Below, one piece after another: positions 36,644-45,878 of a DNA stretch of 64,000 nucleotides. The stretch's first letter is position 1. Each line of letters opens with the position of its first letter. The DNA comes from Flavobacterium sp. WV_118_3. GTDB lineage: Bacteria; Bacteroidota; Bacteroidia; Flavobacteriales; Flavobacteriaceae. The translations under genes and the position numbers were made by a program. The stretch lies in NCBI RefSeq assembly GCF_039778605.1, contig NZ_CP156060.1:1922001-1986000 (forward strand). The letters are read 5' to 3'. Under the pieces are notes generated by a model, which was given only the letters and a program-made list of their open reading frames with translations, was not told the DNA's origin and searched no databases.

Positions 36644-36692
36644 ACCGTATTGCTTTTTAGACTATTATAAATATATCTATTTTTTTAATCAT

Positions 36693-36730
36693 TTACACCC
36701 GACCGGTTTTAAAAACCGGTCGGGTGTAAA
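36693..36730 (-). terminator. Terminator-type palindrome, ACCGGTTTT family
   Basis: TTTACACCCGACCGGTTTT and its complement form a 19-bp stem. It lies 70 bp after the stop of the small membrane protein gene (minus strand) and shares its core with the palindrome in the RadC-like gene. Confidence 0.75.
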
Positions 36731-36747
36731 ACAATTCCAACCAATAA

Positions 36748-36778
36748 AAAAGGGAATACAATTTTGTATTCCCTTTTA
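36748..36778 (-). terminator. Second hairpin terminator
   Basis: AAAAGGGAATACAA and TTGTATTCCCTTTT pair around a very short centre. It directly follows the stop codon of the minus-strand gene at 36799, with a T-rich end on the minus-strand transcript. Confidence 0.75.
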
Positions 36779-36798
36779 TAGTACTTACTGTTCATAAT

Positions 36799-36999
36799 CT
36801 ACTTCCAATGTTTCCTTAGCTTAAAAGCCAAAAACAGAAATAACAATAATAATAGTAATTGACCTGTCAAAAATCCCATCCCGTAATTCGTCAGGAGGCT
36901 ATAATCAAAGATTAGAATTTTCACCACTTTGATAAAAAGAATTACAACAAGCAGTAATGCAATATAAAATATTATTTTTTTCATTTTCGACACTTTCAA
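36799..36999 (-). CDS. Small membrane protein (66 aa)
   Basis: Two hydrophobic helices (about residues 8-28 and 40-58) with a basic C-terminus (KLRKHWK). The start may be ATG 36984 (MKKIIFY) instead of 36999. No family recognised. It lies 27 bp after the Bor-like gene on the same strand, so the two are probably one operon ending at the paired hairpins. Confidence 0.55.
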   Translation of the reverse strand: MKVSKMKKIIFYIALLLVVILFIKVVKILIFDYSLLTNYGMGFLTGQLLLLLLFLFLAFKLRKHWK

Positions 37000-37026
37000 A
37001 AGCTTATAAACAATTGAAAAACAGTA

Positions 37027-37320
37027 TTATTTAGTAACTGTAGTTACAGTTGGTGTATAAATTCCAAAAGTAATCGCAGAGATAAGACCATTAACAAATG
37101 ATTGTTTTGTAGTAACAGTATAATCCTGAGCACCACCTGCCATTTGTTTTGAATCGGAAACTCCAACTGGAGCTAATCCATAAATAACATAGTGATTCCA
37201 TTTTGTTGTCTGTTGGTTTCCTTGAGCTCCTTTACCTACAACACTAGTGTAAGTATAACAAGAAGTTAATAACATTGATGCAGCAAATGCAACCGATAAA
37301 GCTCTGAATGCTTTTTTCAT
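37027..37320 (-). CDS. Bor-family lipoprotein
   Basis: A lipoprotein signal (SMLLTSC) is followed by a short domain. The C-terminal string KQSFVNGLISAITFGIYTP matches the signature of the Bor/Iss proteins, first known from phage lambda, where it increases serum resistance. GGAQ before it corresponds to the conserved CGGAE. The family is also present in Bacteroidetes genomes. The function here is unknown. It is expected in the outer membrane or facing the periplasm. Confidence 0.75.
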   Translation of the reverse strand: MKKAFRALSVAFAASMLLTSCYTYTSVVGKGAQGNQQTTKWNHYVIYGLAPVGVSDSKQMAGGAQDYTVTTKQSFVNGLISAITFGIYTPTVTTVTK

Positions 37321-37698
37321 ACGTTTTAATTTAAAAAGGTTATTACTAAATACTTAATTTGTTCGGAACCCGATTCTGCTATTTCAATTGCCATTGAAAT
37401 ACCTTATTCCCATAAATTTTCCATGCTGATTTACGAGGCTGCAAACATATCATTTTATAATTATTAAATTCATTTTTTTCTTACAAAAAAGCAGCTAAAT
37501 CATCTGAAACAGAATAAAAGAACTAAAAGAATATCATTGAAGAGAATTTTAACATTTAATCCCTTTTTATAACACCAGCAAAAGTAAAAATTACAGAAAA
37601 CACCTTGACATTTTAAACAAAGTAATTTGACATTTTAAACAAAATGACAGTACTCTTAACCCTATAATTTTGTCCTATAACTTTTAATATTAAAAAAG
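37321..37698. other. 378-bp divergent promoter region
   Basis: The region between the Bor-like gene and the SDR operon is AT-rich and carries the two operator copies and the -7 box listed below. Nothing else was recognised. Confidence 0.6.
37605..37672 (+). promoter_or_regulatory. Tandem operator and promoter of the SDR operon
   Basis: TTGACATTTTAAACAAA occurs twice, at 37605-37621 and 37627-37643, repeated with a 22-bp period (two helical turns). A TAATTTTG -7 box (TAnnTTTG consensus) follows at 37665-37672, 21 bases after the second copy. The spacing puts copy two over the -33 region, as for an activator site of an AraC-type regulator. Confidence 0.7.
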
Positions 37699-38697
37699 AT
37701 GAGACAGAACAATTATCAGGGCGCATTACAACAACCCATTGGTTCCGGATTTAGCGCAACAGCAACGACAAATGAAGTGATCAAAGGAATTGACCTTCGT
37801 GGAAAAAACATAATTGTTACCGGTGGTAATACCGGTATCGGACTTGAAACAACTAAAACACTTGCCAATGCAGGTGCAACAGTGATCGTTGCCGCAAGAG
37901 ATATCGAAAAAGCAAAGAAAAATCTTGACGGTATCAAAAATGTCGAACTGGAAGTAATGGATGTTATGAATCCGGATTCGATTACCGCTTTTTCCAAAAA
38001 ATTTCTGGCGTCCAACAGACCTTTACATACCCTTATTAACAATGCCGGAATTATGTGGGTACCTTTGCGTAGAGACAGTCGCGGATTCGAATCGCAACTG
38101 GCTACCAATTATCTGGGACAATTTCATCTAACCGCGATGTTATTTCCAGCCTTAAAAAAGGCTAACGGTGCGCGGGTAATTAATGTGTCTTCCTTAGGAC
38201 ATCAAATGGCTCCTTTTAATTTTGAAGATCCGAATTTCCTTCACCGGGAATACGAAAGCTTACAAGCCTACGGGCAATCCAAAACGGCCGGTAACTTATT
38301 TGCAATGGAACTCGACAACCGTGCCAAGGCCTTTAATGTCCGTGCTTATTCGTTACATCCCGGTTCCATTGGCGGTACGGAATTAGGTCGGGAAGCTTCA
38401 TTGGAATTATTTCAAAAAATGGGATTCCTGGACGAAAACGGTGCCATGCTACCGGAAGTAGCCGCACGATTAAAAAACATTCCACAAGGTGCCGCGACAA
38501 CAGTATGGTGTGCCACAAGTCCGTTATTGGATACGATTGGCGGCGTGTATTGCGAAGATACCGATATCGCACCATTGGCCAACGAAGCCAGTGTCGGATC
38601 TTATGGTGTGGAATTGTATTCATTAGATGAGTCAAATGCTAAAAAACTATGGGATTTAAGTGAACAGCTAACCGGTGTAAACTTTTCAATTCTCTAA
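37699..38697 (+). CDS. SDR family oxidoreductase (332 aa)
   Basis: Classical short-chain dehydrogenase: NVTGGNTGIGLETTK-type Rossmann motif, NNAGIM, S in INVSSLGHQ, and YGQSK (YxxxK). It resembles retinol-dehydrogenase/WW-domain oxidoreductase-like SDRs. The substrate is unknown. It is the first of two SDR genes separated by 3 bp. The tandem operator upstream suggests control by the AraC-type gene at 39574. Confidence 0.9.
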   Translation: MRQNNYQGALQQPIGSGFSATATTNEVIKGIDLRGKNIIVTGGNTGIGLETTKTLANAGATVIVAARDIEKAKKNLDGIKNVELEVMDVMNPDSITAFSKKFLASNRPLHTLINNAGIMWVPLRRDSRGFESQLATNYLGQFHLTAMLFPALKKANGARVINVSSLGHQMAPFNFEDPNFLHREYESLQAYGQSKTAGNLFAMELDNRAKAFNVRAYSLHPGSIGGTELGREASLELFQKMGFLDENGAMLPEVAARLKNIPQGAATTVWCATSPLLDTIGGVYCEDTDIAPLANEASVGSYGVELYSLDESNAKKLWDLSEQLTGVNFSIL

Positions 38698-38700
38698 AAA

Positions 38701-39429
38701 ATGAAACCTCTTAACGGAAAAATCGCTGTTATCACGGGTGGTAATAGTGGAATCGGGTATGCTACGGCAAAAGAACTCCAGGAAAACGGCGCAACGGTCA
38801 TTATCACAGGGCGCCGAAAAGAAGCTATTGAAAAAGCAGCTTTGGAATTAGGTGTTACTGCTTTGGTCGCCGATCAGTCTAATCTTGACGACATTGCGAA
38901 TTTAGTAACCACTGTTAGTGAGCGGTTTGGTAAAATAGATATGTTGCTGATCAATGCCGGAATAACAAGTATGGCCGCTATAGAAACGACCACCGAAAGT
39001 ATGTTCGATTCCATAATGAATGTCAATTTTAAAGGTGCTTTTTTTACTTTAAGCCGGTTTATTCCTTTTCTGAATGAGGCCACATCAGTTGTATTTTTAT
39101 CCTCAACTTCTGCAACCCTATCACCTCCTAATGCTTCGGTTTATGCCGCGAGCAAGGCTGCGCTGAATGCTTTTATGAAAATCGCGGCTCTTGAATTGGC
39201 CTCAAGAAAAATAAGAGTGAGTGCGGTGAGCCCGGGACCGGTAGCCACCGAAATTATGGATAAACCAGGACTGGATAAAAATATCGAAACACAAATGATA
39301 AACAGTATTCCGTTGGCCCGTTTCGGTAAGCCCCAGGAAGTCGCACGTTTAATCACCTATCTGTTGAGTGACGAAGCTTTGTTTATTACCGGTTCTGCAT
39401 TTTTAATCGATGGCGGACAATCGATTTAA
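38701..39429 (+). CDS. SDR family oxidoreductase (242 aa)
   Basis: Classical SDR with TGGNSGIGYATAK, NAGITS, S in FLSSTSATLS and YAASK. It follows the first SDR by 3 bp and is translationally linked. A hairpin terminator lies 12 bp downstream. Confidence 0.9.
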   Translation: MKPLNGKIAVITGGNSGIGYATAKELQENGATVIITGRRKEAIEKAALELGVTALVADQSNLDDIANLVTTVSERFGKIDMLLINAGITSMAAIETTTESMFDSIMNVNFKGAFFTLSRFIPFLNEATSVVFLSSTSATLSPPNASVYAASKAALNAFMKIAALELASRKIRVSAVSPGPVATEIMDKPGLDKNIETQMINSIPLARFGKPQEVARLITYLLSDEALFITGSAFLIDGGQSI

Positions 39430-39440
39430 GTTACTTGCTT

Positions 39441-39471
39441 AAAAAGCCTGTTTAGATCAGACAGGCTTTTT
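39441..39471 (+). terminator. Terminator after the SDR operon
   Basis: AAAAAGCCTGT and ACAGGCTTTTT form an 11-bp stem with T residues to follow. It is 12 bp after the SDR stop codon. Confidence 0.8.
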
Positions 39472-39487
39472 ATTCTTTTAAAACATT

Positions 39488-39532
39488 TTGACATTTTAAA
39501 CAAAGTTATTCCTATAATACGCAGTACTTTTG
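39488..39532 (+). promoter_or_regulatory. Operator and promoter of the AraC-type gene
   Basis: A third copy of TTGACATTTTAAACAAA is at 39488-39504, followed after 20 bases by TACTTTTG (39525-39532), a perfect TAnnTTTG box. The arrangement matches that before the SDR operon, pointing to autoregulation. Confidence 0.75.
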
Positions 39533-39573
39533 TAGTGATCAGCGTTTTATAAAAAACTATTTTATACTATCTT

Positions 39574-40380
39574 ATGGAATATCAGGCGAAATACATCACT
39601 CCGGACATCAAACTTTCCAGTTATGATGATAAATTATTCAAATCGGATATTATGTTTGACGAACATATGTTGATCTGGTTTATTTCCGGGGAAACAAAAA
39701 TCATTCAGGCCGATAGTACTTTCTTTTTTAAAACCGGAGATATTTTTCTGATTCCCAGAAATCAATTGGCTACCATAATCAATTATCCTAAAAATGGTCA
39801 GCCGCACAAAACAGTAGTGATGCATTTGACTATAGAACGACTAAAAAAGTTCTATGAAAAAATAGATATCCCCAAAAAATTGTTTTCCCAACATAAAATA
39901 TATCATTTTAATACGCATCCCTTATTAGAAAGTTGTCTATCGTCTCTGATCCCTTATTTTGAATTAGAAGGTAATTTTCCGGAGCATATCGCTTCCCTAA
40001 AAATCACCGAAGCTATCAGTATTTTAAGAGAAATTGATTCCAACATTGATACGATTCTGGCTAATTTCGATGAACCGGGTAAAGTAGATCTGATTCATTT
40101 TATGGAACGTAATTTTATGTTTAATATGCCCCTGGAAAAACTGGGCTATCTTACCGGTCGCAGTCTTTCCACTTTTAATCGGGATTTTAAAAGGCTGTTT
40201 AACACTACTCCACAAAAATGGTTGACAAAAAAAAGACTGGAGTTGGCCTATTATCAGCTTACCGAAAAAAGGAAAAAACCAATTGAAATTTATCTTGAAG
40301 TTGGTTTTGAAGATCTTTCGCATTTCTCTTTTGCCTTTAAAAAACAATTTGGAATAGCGCCAACTGCATTATTAAAATAA
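39574..40380 (+). CDS. AraC-family transcriptional regulator
   Basis: N-terminal cupin-like ligand domain (WFISGETKIIQADS, TGDIFLIPRNQ) and a C-terminal double HTH (MPLEKLGYLTGRSLSTFNRD, then EVGFEDLSHFSFAFKKQFG). The same 17-bp sequence stands before this gene and twice before the upstream SDR operon, so I infer it controls both. The inducing ligand is unknown. Confidence 0.9.
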   Translation: MEYQAKYITPDIKLSSYDDKLFKSDIMFDEHMLIWFISGETKIIQADSTFFFKTGDIFLIPRNQLATIINYPKNGQPHKTVVMHLTIERLKKFYEKIDIPKKLFSQHKIYHFNTHPLLESCLSSLIPYFELEGNFPEHIASLKITEAISILREIDSNIDTILANFDEPGKVDLIHFMERNFMFNMPLEKLGYLTGRSLSTFNRDFKRLFNTTPQKWLTKKRLELAYYQLTEKRKKPIEIYLEVGFEDLSHFSFAFKKQFGIAPTALLK

Positions 40381-40485
40381 GTGCATTTTTTTTGTATCGT
40401 TCCATCCATTACACAACCATATAAAAATCAAATAGTTTAACTTAAAAAACAACTATTTTAGTATTCTTAATTTTTCAAATGCTTA

Positions 40486-41859
40486 CTAATGATTCAAATG
40501 TAATTGTTCTAATTCTTCCATTGTCATTGTGCTTTGTTTTAATCGGAACGCCGATCGGTCACCGACTTTTTGTAGTCGGGCTTTCTTCATATCACCGATT
40601 GCTTTTGCAACGGCAACGCCCAACTCCCGCCATTCCTTTGGTGTCACCCAATGGTCAAAACCGGCTTTACTATAGGTTGTTTCCAGCGTAATTGCTGTAA
40701 CTTTTTCTTTCCGATTGTACCAAAACCAGGTTTCCGGAAAATACGAATTCAGGAATCCTTTACCGCCTTCCAAAGGTGGTGGTTCTATTCGTCCTTCATA
40801 ATGTTTGGCTACCGATTGTATAAAAGCAATCTGATTGCTCCATAATTGCTGTTCCTCTTGAGTATAGCCGCTTCCCGACCCGAAATGTGGAAAGAAAAAA
40901 GCATTTGTTTCAGGTTTGCTATTGGATGAATGCAGATTTAAGGCCAAAACTACCGGATCGTTTTTATCAATAAGCAATGGAGCCATAGCACCCCGGTTTA
41001 AAAAACGGTTTTCTATCGGAGCCACATCCTTTAAAAATAAAGGATTCGCGGTTTTATCAAATTCCCATTGATTTTCCAGATTAATGCTGGATGCATTGGT
41101 TCGGTAATTTCCCAACAGTATCCCATCAGCATTGTGCATCGGGACAATTTTAAAAATATAGTTGGTTCGTAACGCATGCCCAATTGCATCATCCGATACT
41201 ACTGTATTTATTAGCCCTTCAAGCAGATAGGAACTCCCAACTTCAGCGGAATGAGTACGGGCATGAATCCAGATATGCTTTTTAGCCGAATGTCTGGTCT
41301 TATCTTCTATTGTAATCAGGTCGATCGGAAAGGATTTATCCGGCGATTTCCCCAGTGATCGTATGGATATAAAAGGATTTGACACAATCGTATTCCGATA
41401 CTCCAGATAGTCTTTTGTCGTATACGGAAATGTCCGTGCGATCCATACTGTACTGTGTTCCCCTGGAACAGCAACTTCTATTGTTGTATTGTTAATTTGC
41501 TTTACAGAAGCTTCCGGAAAATGTTTCCAGTCTGTTCCATTTAACGAATATACCGGTACAAAATAATACGGAAATCCGAGTCTGGTAAATTGCAACTGGA
41601 CACCATCTGCTCCGATTCCGCTTACCTTTACGTTGAACCATGTCCGGAATGAATCCGGTAAGGAAGTGTCGTTATTGTCATCTTTAAGACTTAATGACCA
41701 AAGATTATCCTTTAGCTTTGAAATCGTTCCAATACTTCCCGATTCAAAATCGGTACTAAACGTAAGACCGTCATCCGTATCTTTATTTTCTTTTCCGGAA
41801 TTACAGGAATCACCTAAAAACAGGCTTAACAAGACCAATGGCAGATAGTAGGCTTTCAT
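40486..41859 (-). CDS. M14-family zinc carboxypeptidase lipoprotein
   Basis: A lipoprotein signal (LVLLSLFLGDSC) starts the 457-aa protein. An N-terminal beta-domain (about 30-140) is followed by an M14 peptidase domain with HARTHSAEVG (HxxE zinc ligands), MHNADGILLGNYR (substrate Arg region), LNLHSS (third His ligand), and TLETTYSKAG (catalytic Glu). It resembles the cytosolic-carboxypeptidase-like M14 subgroup. It is expected on the cell surface or in the periplasm. Confidence 0.85.
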   Translation of the reverse strand: MKAYYLPLVLLSLFLGDSCNSGKENKDTDDGLTFSTDFESGSIGTISKLKDNLWSLSLKDDNNDTSLPDSFRTWFNVKVSGIGADGVQLQFTRLGFPYYFVPVYSLNGTDWKHFPEASVKQINNTTIEVAVPGEHSTVWIARTFPYTTKDYLEYRNTIVSNPFISIRSLGKSPDKSFPIDLITIEDKTRHSAKKHIWIHARTHSAEVGSSYLLEGLINTVVSDDAIGHALRTNYIFKIVPMHNADGILLGNYRTNASSINLENQWEFDKTANPLFLKDVAPIENRFLNRGAMAPLLIDKNDPVVLALNLHSSNSKPETNAFFFPHFGSGSGYTQEEQQLWSNQIAFIQSVAKHYEGRIEPPPLEGGKGFLNSYFPETWFWYNRKEKVTAITLETTYSKAGFDHWVTPKEWRELGVAVAKAIGDMKKARLQKVGDRSAFRLKQSTMTMEELEQLHLNH

Positions 41860-42053
41860 ATTTAAAAAAGAGTCAATCGTTGAATGGATTATATTTTGAT
41901 AGTAAAATGACTTGACTTCCGGAAAATCAAAATTCCCTTCCGATAAAACGAATATATCTTTTTTAAGTTTACCTTATTGAACATTGATTTTTATTGACTT
42001 GAATTGTCTCTAATTGACATTTATAATCCTGAAAAAGTATCTTTAATAAACTT

Positions 42054-42093
42054 AAAAAGGGGCTGTCTTAAGGAATAAGACAGCCCCTTTTTT
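42054..42093 (-). terminator. Strong terminator
   Basis: A perfect 17-bp stem (core GGGGCTGTCTTA / TAAGACAGCCCC) with AAAAA and TTTTTT at the sides works in both directions. It lies 17 bp after the serine hydrolase stop at 42110. Confidence 0.9.
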
Positions 42094-42109
42094 GTTGTAT
42101 AAAAACCGA

Positions 42110-43438
42110 TTATTCTTCTTTTTTAAACGTAAAATTGCCTCCTTTTTGTTTTAAGACCATACTTTTTTCCGTTGGATTAAACTCCAGCATTAATCCGGCT
42201 TTATCAAACCGGAACTGGTCTTTTGCTGACGCTTCCAATGCAATTGCCGGCTGACCAGGTGTTTGTAATTGTAATACGCCATTTTCCGTAGCTATCGTCA
42301 TTTTTACCGGAATTTCGGCAGACGAATAGGTTCCCAGATATTGCGCCAAAACTTCCGGGCTAACGGAATAGCTTGTAAATTCCGGAATATCATACGGCTG
42401 GTTGAAAATCGCACTTAAAATCGTTAATGCAATCGCATTTCCACTGTAATTTGACCCGTTTGATGTCATCGCAAAAGAGATATCACCATCCCTAAAATAG
42501 GTAAAAGTACCGTTAAAGCCATCGATATTTCCGGCATGACCATAGCCGATTTTATCATCAAACGGCATTTTAAAAAGGCCGCGTCCATAATTGTCTTCAA
42601 TTGTTTTCATTGCATCCAGACTTTCCTTTTTAAGTAATTTCCCTTTAAAAAGTCCTTCGCTAAACAATACTAAATCACCCGGAGTCGATACCATTCCACC
42701 CGCACCCATCGGAATGGACATATCCGTTTCCGGTTCGACTTTCCAGGTTTCGGAAAATCTATACGACTTGGATTCGTTATTTTCGGTATTGATCTTTCCT
42801 CCAAAAAAGGTGTTTTTTAAGCCCAATGGTTTCGCAATATGGGTTTGTACCAATTCCGAATACGGTTTTTTAAAGGTTTTTTCCAAAATATACGTCAACA
42901 ATACATAATTGGAATTGCAATATTTCCCTTTACTTCCCGGTTCGAAATCACTTCCTCCTTTGGCGATAAGGGCAACCATTTCACGTGCTGTCATTGGTTT
43001 GGTATTCCAGTCTTCATAATCATCATCTCTGGTAAAATCATGAATTCCGCTATGGTGATTTAACAGTTGACTGATCGTAATTTTATTTGCATTGGCAATC
43101 GTTGGAAAAAATTTTTCAATGGTTTGATTCAGGCTTAACTTTTTGTTTTCGATAGCTTTAAAAAGCAATACCGATGTAAAGGTTTTCGAGATCGATCCAA
43201 TACGGTATTTTGTATTTTCGTTTGCCTTGCGGTTGTGATCTACATCGGCATATCCAACCGATTTGGCATAAATTGGCTGACCGTTTTGAGAGATCGCCAG
43301 GCTTCCCATAAATTTATTATGGGTTTCGAGTGTTTTAAAATACAAATCCAGTTTTTGAGTGTCGATCTTTTGTGCCCATCCCAATGTCGTAACCAAAAAG
43401 GCTAGTAAACAGCCCTTTATTTCTTTTTTTATAGTCAT
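42110..43438 (-). CDS. Secreted class-C beta-lactamase-fold serine hydrolase
   Basis: Signal peptide (CLLAFLVTTLGWAQ) and a beta-lactamase/penicillin-binding fold with SISKT (SxxK) at about residue 83, YCNSNY (YxN) near 168 and GHAGNIDG for the third motif. A C-terminal beta-domain follows. It is the last gene of an operon with a PadR regulator and a HAAS-type membrane protein; its start abuts the stop of the previous gene. Confidence 0.88.
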   Translation of the reverse strand: MTIKKEIKGCLLAFLVTTLGWAQKIDTQKLDLYFKTLETHNKFMGSLAISQNGQPIYAKSVGYADVDHNRKANENTKYRIGSISKTFTSVLLFKAIENKKLSLNQTIEKFFPTIANANKITISQLLNHHSGIHDFTRDDDYEDWNTKPMTAREMVALIAKGGSDFEPGSKGKYCNSNYVLLTYILEKTFKKPYSELVQTHIAKPLGLKNTFFGGKINTENNESKSYRFSETWKVEPETDMSIPMGAGGMVSTPGDLVLFSEGLFKGKLLKKESLDAMKTIEDNYGRGLFKMPFDDKIGYGHAGNIDGFNGTFTYFRDGDISFAMTSNGSNYSGNAIALTILSAIFNQPYDIPEFTSYSVSPEVLAQYLGTYSSAEIPVKMTIATENGVLQLQTPGQPAIALEASAKDQFRFDKAGLMLEFNPTEKSMVLKQKGGNFTFKKEE

Positions 43439-44047
43439 TTATGTTGAGGCGTTTAAGGTTCTTTTTAATCGGAGTAATAAGGTGATCATAAAATAGAAAA
43501 GCACCGTCAAAACCAGCATCAATGGAATAAACCAATTGCCTAACTTTTCATATTCCAAATGCGTCACACCATAGCTTCGGTAGTAGCCCAAAATACAAAT
43601 GTCATTTGCACGGTAGAAGAAACCTACGTTTTCCGGATCAAACAGTTTGGCACCGATCAGGAATAAAAAACCGAACAAAAGCAGGTATAAAACCGCAAAA
43701 ATGATATAGGAAATTCCGTTTCCAATGTTTAGTACCAGGGCTTTGATCACCTGAATCGGATTAAACGTACGGGTCGCCTCATCCAGTTTTTTCTCGGCTA
43801 CCAATGGTTTTAAAAAGACTTCCGGTTGTCCTAGTTTTTCCAGAATATCCAGTAAATGGGCTACCTCTTCTTTTCCGGAATCCGGATTCGACATCAGACT
43901 TTCGTAAATATGACTGTTGATTTCCAGTAAAATCTCCTGTTGATTGGCTGCATTCAGTGTTTTAATCGCCTGTTGAATCCGTGTGATATAATCCAGGTAA
44001 ATTCGTTTCGAATTCGGTTCCCGGAAAGCTATTTCTTTAAATTTCAT
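43439..44047 (-). CDS. HAAS/DUF1700-type membrane protein
   Basis: ATG 44047 is preferred over a longer frame because it overlaps the TGA of the padR gene in ATGA. The N-terminal helical part (YLDYITRIQQAI, EIVLEINSHIYESL-like, KLGQPEVFLKPL) matches HAAS domains, which are found next to padR genes and bind the regulator's region of the membrane. Three or so membrane helices follow. It likely works with the PadR protein, as in other pairs of this kind. Confidence 0.75.
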   Translation of the reverse strand: MKFKEIAFREPNSKRIYLDYITRIQQAIKTLNAANQQEILLEINSHIYESLMSNPDSGKEEVAHLLDILEKLGQPEVFLKPLVAEKKLDEATRTFNPIQVIKALVLNIGNGISYIIFAVLYLLLFGFLFLIGAKLFDPENVGFFYRANDICILGYYRSYGVTHLEYEKLGNWFIPLMLVLTVLFYFMITLLLRLKRTLNAST

Positions 44048-44376
44048 ATTGCATTTATCGTTGTATTGAGACTGTCCCAATAGGTTTTCATTTCGTTTAC
44101 AGTATGTAATCCCAAAGTACTAATGGTGTAATATTTCCTTGGAATACCCGATTCCTGTTCCACCCATTTTGAGGCTACCAGTTCTTCTTTTTTTAATCGG
44201 TTCATCAACGGGTATAGCGTCCCTTCCGCGATGTCGATTTGCGTTCGTTTTTTAATCTCATTGATTAAATCATACCCGTAGTATTCTTTTCCATCTTTTA
44301 GAATACTAAGCACCAAAAATGACAATGTGCCTTTTTTGAGTTGCGAGATCCATTTGGTTGTAAAATCTTCGTTCAT
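44044..44376 (-). CDS. PadR-family transcriptional regulator
   Basis: 110-aa winged-helix protein with the PadR signature GTLSFLVLSILKDGKEYYGYDL and EGTLYPLMNRLKKE, then GIPRKYYTISTLG. It heads a three-gene operon and overlaps the next gene by 4 bp. Presumably it represses its own operon. Confidence 0.92.
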   Translation of the reverse strand: MNEDFTTKWISQLKKGTLSFLVLSILKDGKEYYGYDLINEIKKRTQIDIAEGTLYPLMNRLKKEELVASKWVEQESGIPRKYYTISTLGLHTVNEMKTYWDSLNTTINAI

Positions 44377-44510
44377 GGGACAAATATAAAAACAAAATAC
44401 ATAGTATTACAAAGTATATAGTTAAAAAATATATTAGTTTAAAAAAAGTATTAAAAATCAATGCCTTAAAAACAGAACAATCCTTATTTTTGATTTTTTA
44501 ATGGAATAAA

Positions 44511-44542
44511 AAACTCCGAAAGCACTATACTTTCGGAGTTTT
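44511..44542 (-). terminator. Terminator after the TPR gene
   Basis: AAACTCCGAAAG and CTTTCGGAGTTT form a stem with a 7-base loop. It lies 20 bp after the stop of the TPR gene at 44562. Confidence 0.85.
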
Positions 44543-44561
44543 AAAATACTATTTTGGTCTT

Positions 44562-45455
44562 TTATTTTATTCGGATGTTATGTGTTTCGAGTACCTTTTT
44601 TGCATTATCATTATCCGGGTTTAATTTTAATGATTTTTGATAAGCCTGAAGCGCCTTTTTTGTCGCACCGGTTTGTAGTAATATTTCGCCGTAGCTGTCG
44701 AACGTATTAAAACCTTTCGGATACAATTCGGTGTTTAGTTTTAAAATTTTCAGGGCTTCGTTCGTTTTTCCCGATTCCAATAATTCATATCCGAAACTAT
44801 TGATCCTTTCCTCACTAACATCGTATTCCGATTGTTTCCCTTTGGCGACTTCCGATTTGAGTAATTGAATGATCGGATCAATCGCTTTTTGTTCGTTATA
44901 ATAGGCCGAAACCGATTTTAAATTCATCGCCCGTTCTTTCGCTTCCTGTTCGGCAAGCGTTTCTACGCTATAGTATTTTCGCTGTTCGTCGGTTATCTGC
45001 GTCGGATCGATTTTATAACGTTCCCACCGTCCGTTAGTTCTGTTTTTAACGAATTGTGTTCCGTAAATCTGTGGTTTTCCTCTTCGCATTAAATCCCGGT
45101 CGACTGCCGCCGCATACCACCATTTATTCAGTGTTTCGTCCAATTGTATGGCTTTTTCAAAACTTTTGACCGCCATAGCCGAATCGATCGAGTCACTGCC
45201 GTGCTGAAATACAATCCCCGCATTGAGATAGTCTTTCGCGGTTTTTACCCGGTCTTCTTTAAACAATTGTGCGGTTCGTTCGCGTCTTGTTTTGTCTTCT
45301 TTATTTAAAATCGTCCAGTCAATATTCGGTTGCTTTCTGGCATTTTGATCATCATCGGCCATTTTTTGAAGTTCCGGGTTGTCTGTTGTTTGTGAAAAGG
45401 TTGTAGCCGATAGCAATAGTATCGTTATTGTTTGAAGAAAGTTTGGCTTTGTCAT
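44562..45455 (-). CDS. Secreted TPR protein
   Basis: Signal peptide (LQTITILLLSATTFSQ), then helical repeats including AMAVKSFEKAIQLDE and three C-terminal TPRs (NEALKILKLNTELYPKGF, KKALQAYQKSLKLNPDN). The central part with YGTQFVKNRTNGRWERY is a conserved Bacteroidetes string (DUF6624-like), so it may be more than a scaffold. Not part of an evident operon. Confidence 0.65.
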   Translation of the reverse strand: MTKPNFLQTITILLLSATTFSQTTDNPELQKMADDDQNARKQPNIDWTILNKEDKTRRERTAQLFKEDRVKTAKDYLNAGIVFQHGSDSIDSAMAVKSFEKAIQLDETLNKWWYAAAVDRDLMRRGKPQIYGTQFVKNRTNGRWERYKIDPTQITDEQRKYYSVETLAEQEAKERAMNLKSVSAYYNEQKAIDPIIQLLKSEVAKGKQSEYDVSEERINSFGYELLESGKTNEALKILKLNTELYPKGFNTFDSYGEILLQTGATKKALQAYQKSLKLNPDNDNAKKVLETHNIRIK

Positions 45456-45573
45456 ATTTTTGGTTTGTATATAGGGTTTGGAATAACAAGATTACTTTTT
45501 TTTTAAAAACCGAAAACTTGTAAAAATGAGACATCCTGTTATTTTGTGAAATACCAAAAAGTATCGGCCGAGC

Positions 45574-45853
45574 CTAACCGGGTTCCTTTATTAAAAAACT
45601 GTTTAGGCGAATGATGGTAAATTTTTCAAAGGTTTTATTCAAATGCGCCTGATCACTAAAATTATATTCGTATGCCAGTTCCGTAAAACTCTGACCATCA
45701 TTCCTTCGGGCGTTCTTTGGTGCGATCGATAGAGGGAAATAACATTGTTGTAATGCGGAAAACAGGTAAACTCGGTTCTCACATTATCGGGTTTGATGTC
45801 AACATAATAATATATTGGGTTTCCGGTGAAAAGGTTTCAAAAATGGCTTTCAT
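45574..45853 (-). pseudogene. AraC-family regulator remnant with internal deletion
   Basis: From 45853 the minus strand reads MKAIFETFSPETQ; after a frame change it goes on as YYVDIKPDNVRTEFTCFPHY and NNVISLYRS, typical of an AraC N-terminal domain. The region next to it reads DGQSFTELAYEYNFSDQAHL then NKTFEKFT, the second HTH of an AraC protein, ending with a stop at 45574. Some 170 central residues are missing. This is a decayed gene with a frameshift and a deletion. Confidence 0.6.
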
Positions 45854-45878
45854 TTTCTATACAATGCAGGAATCCCTT

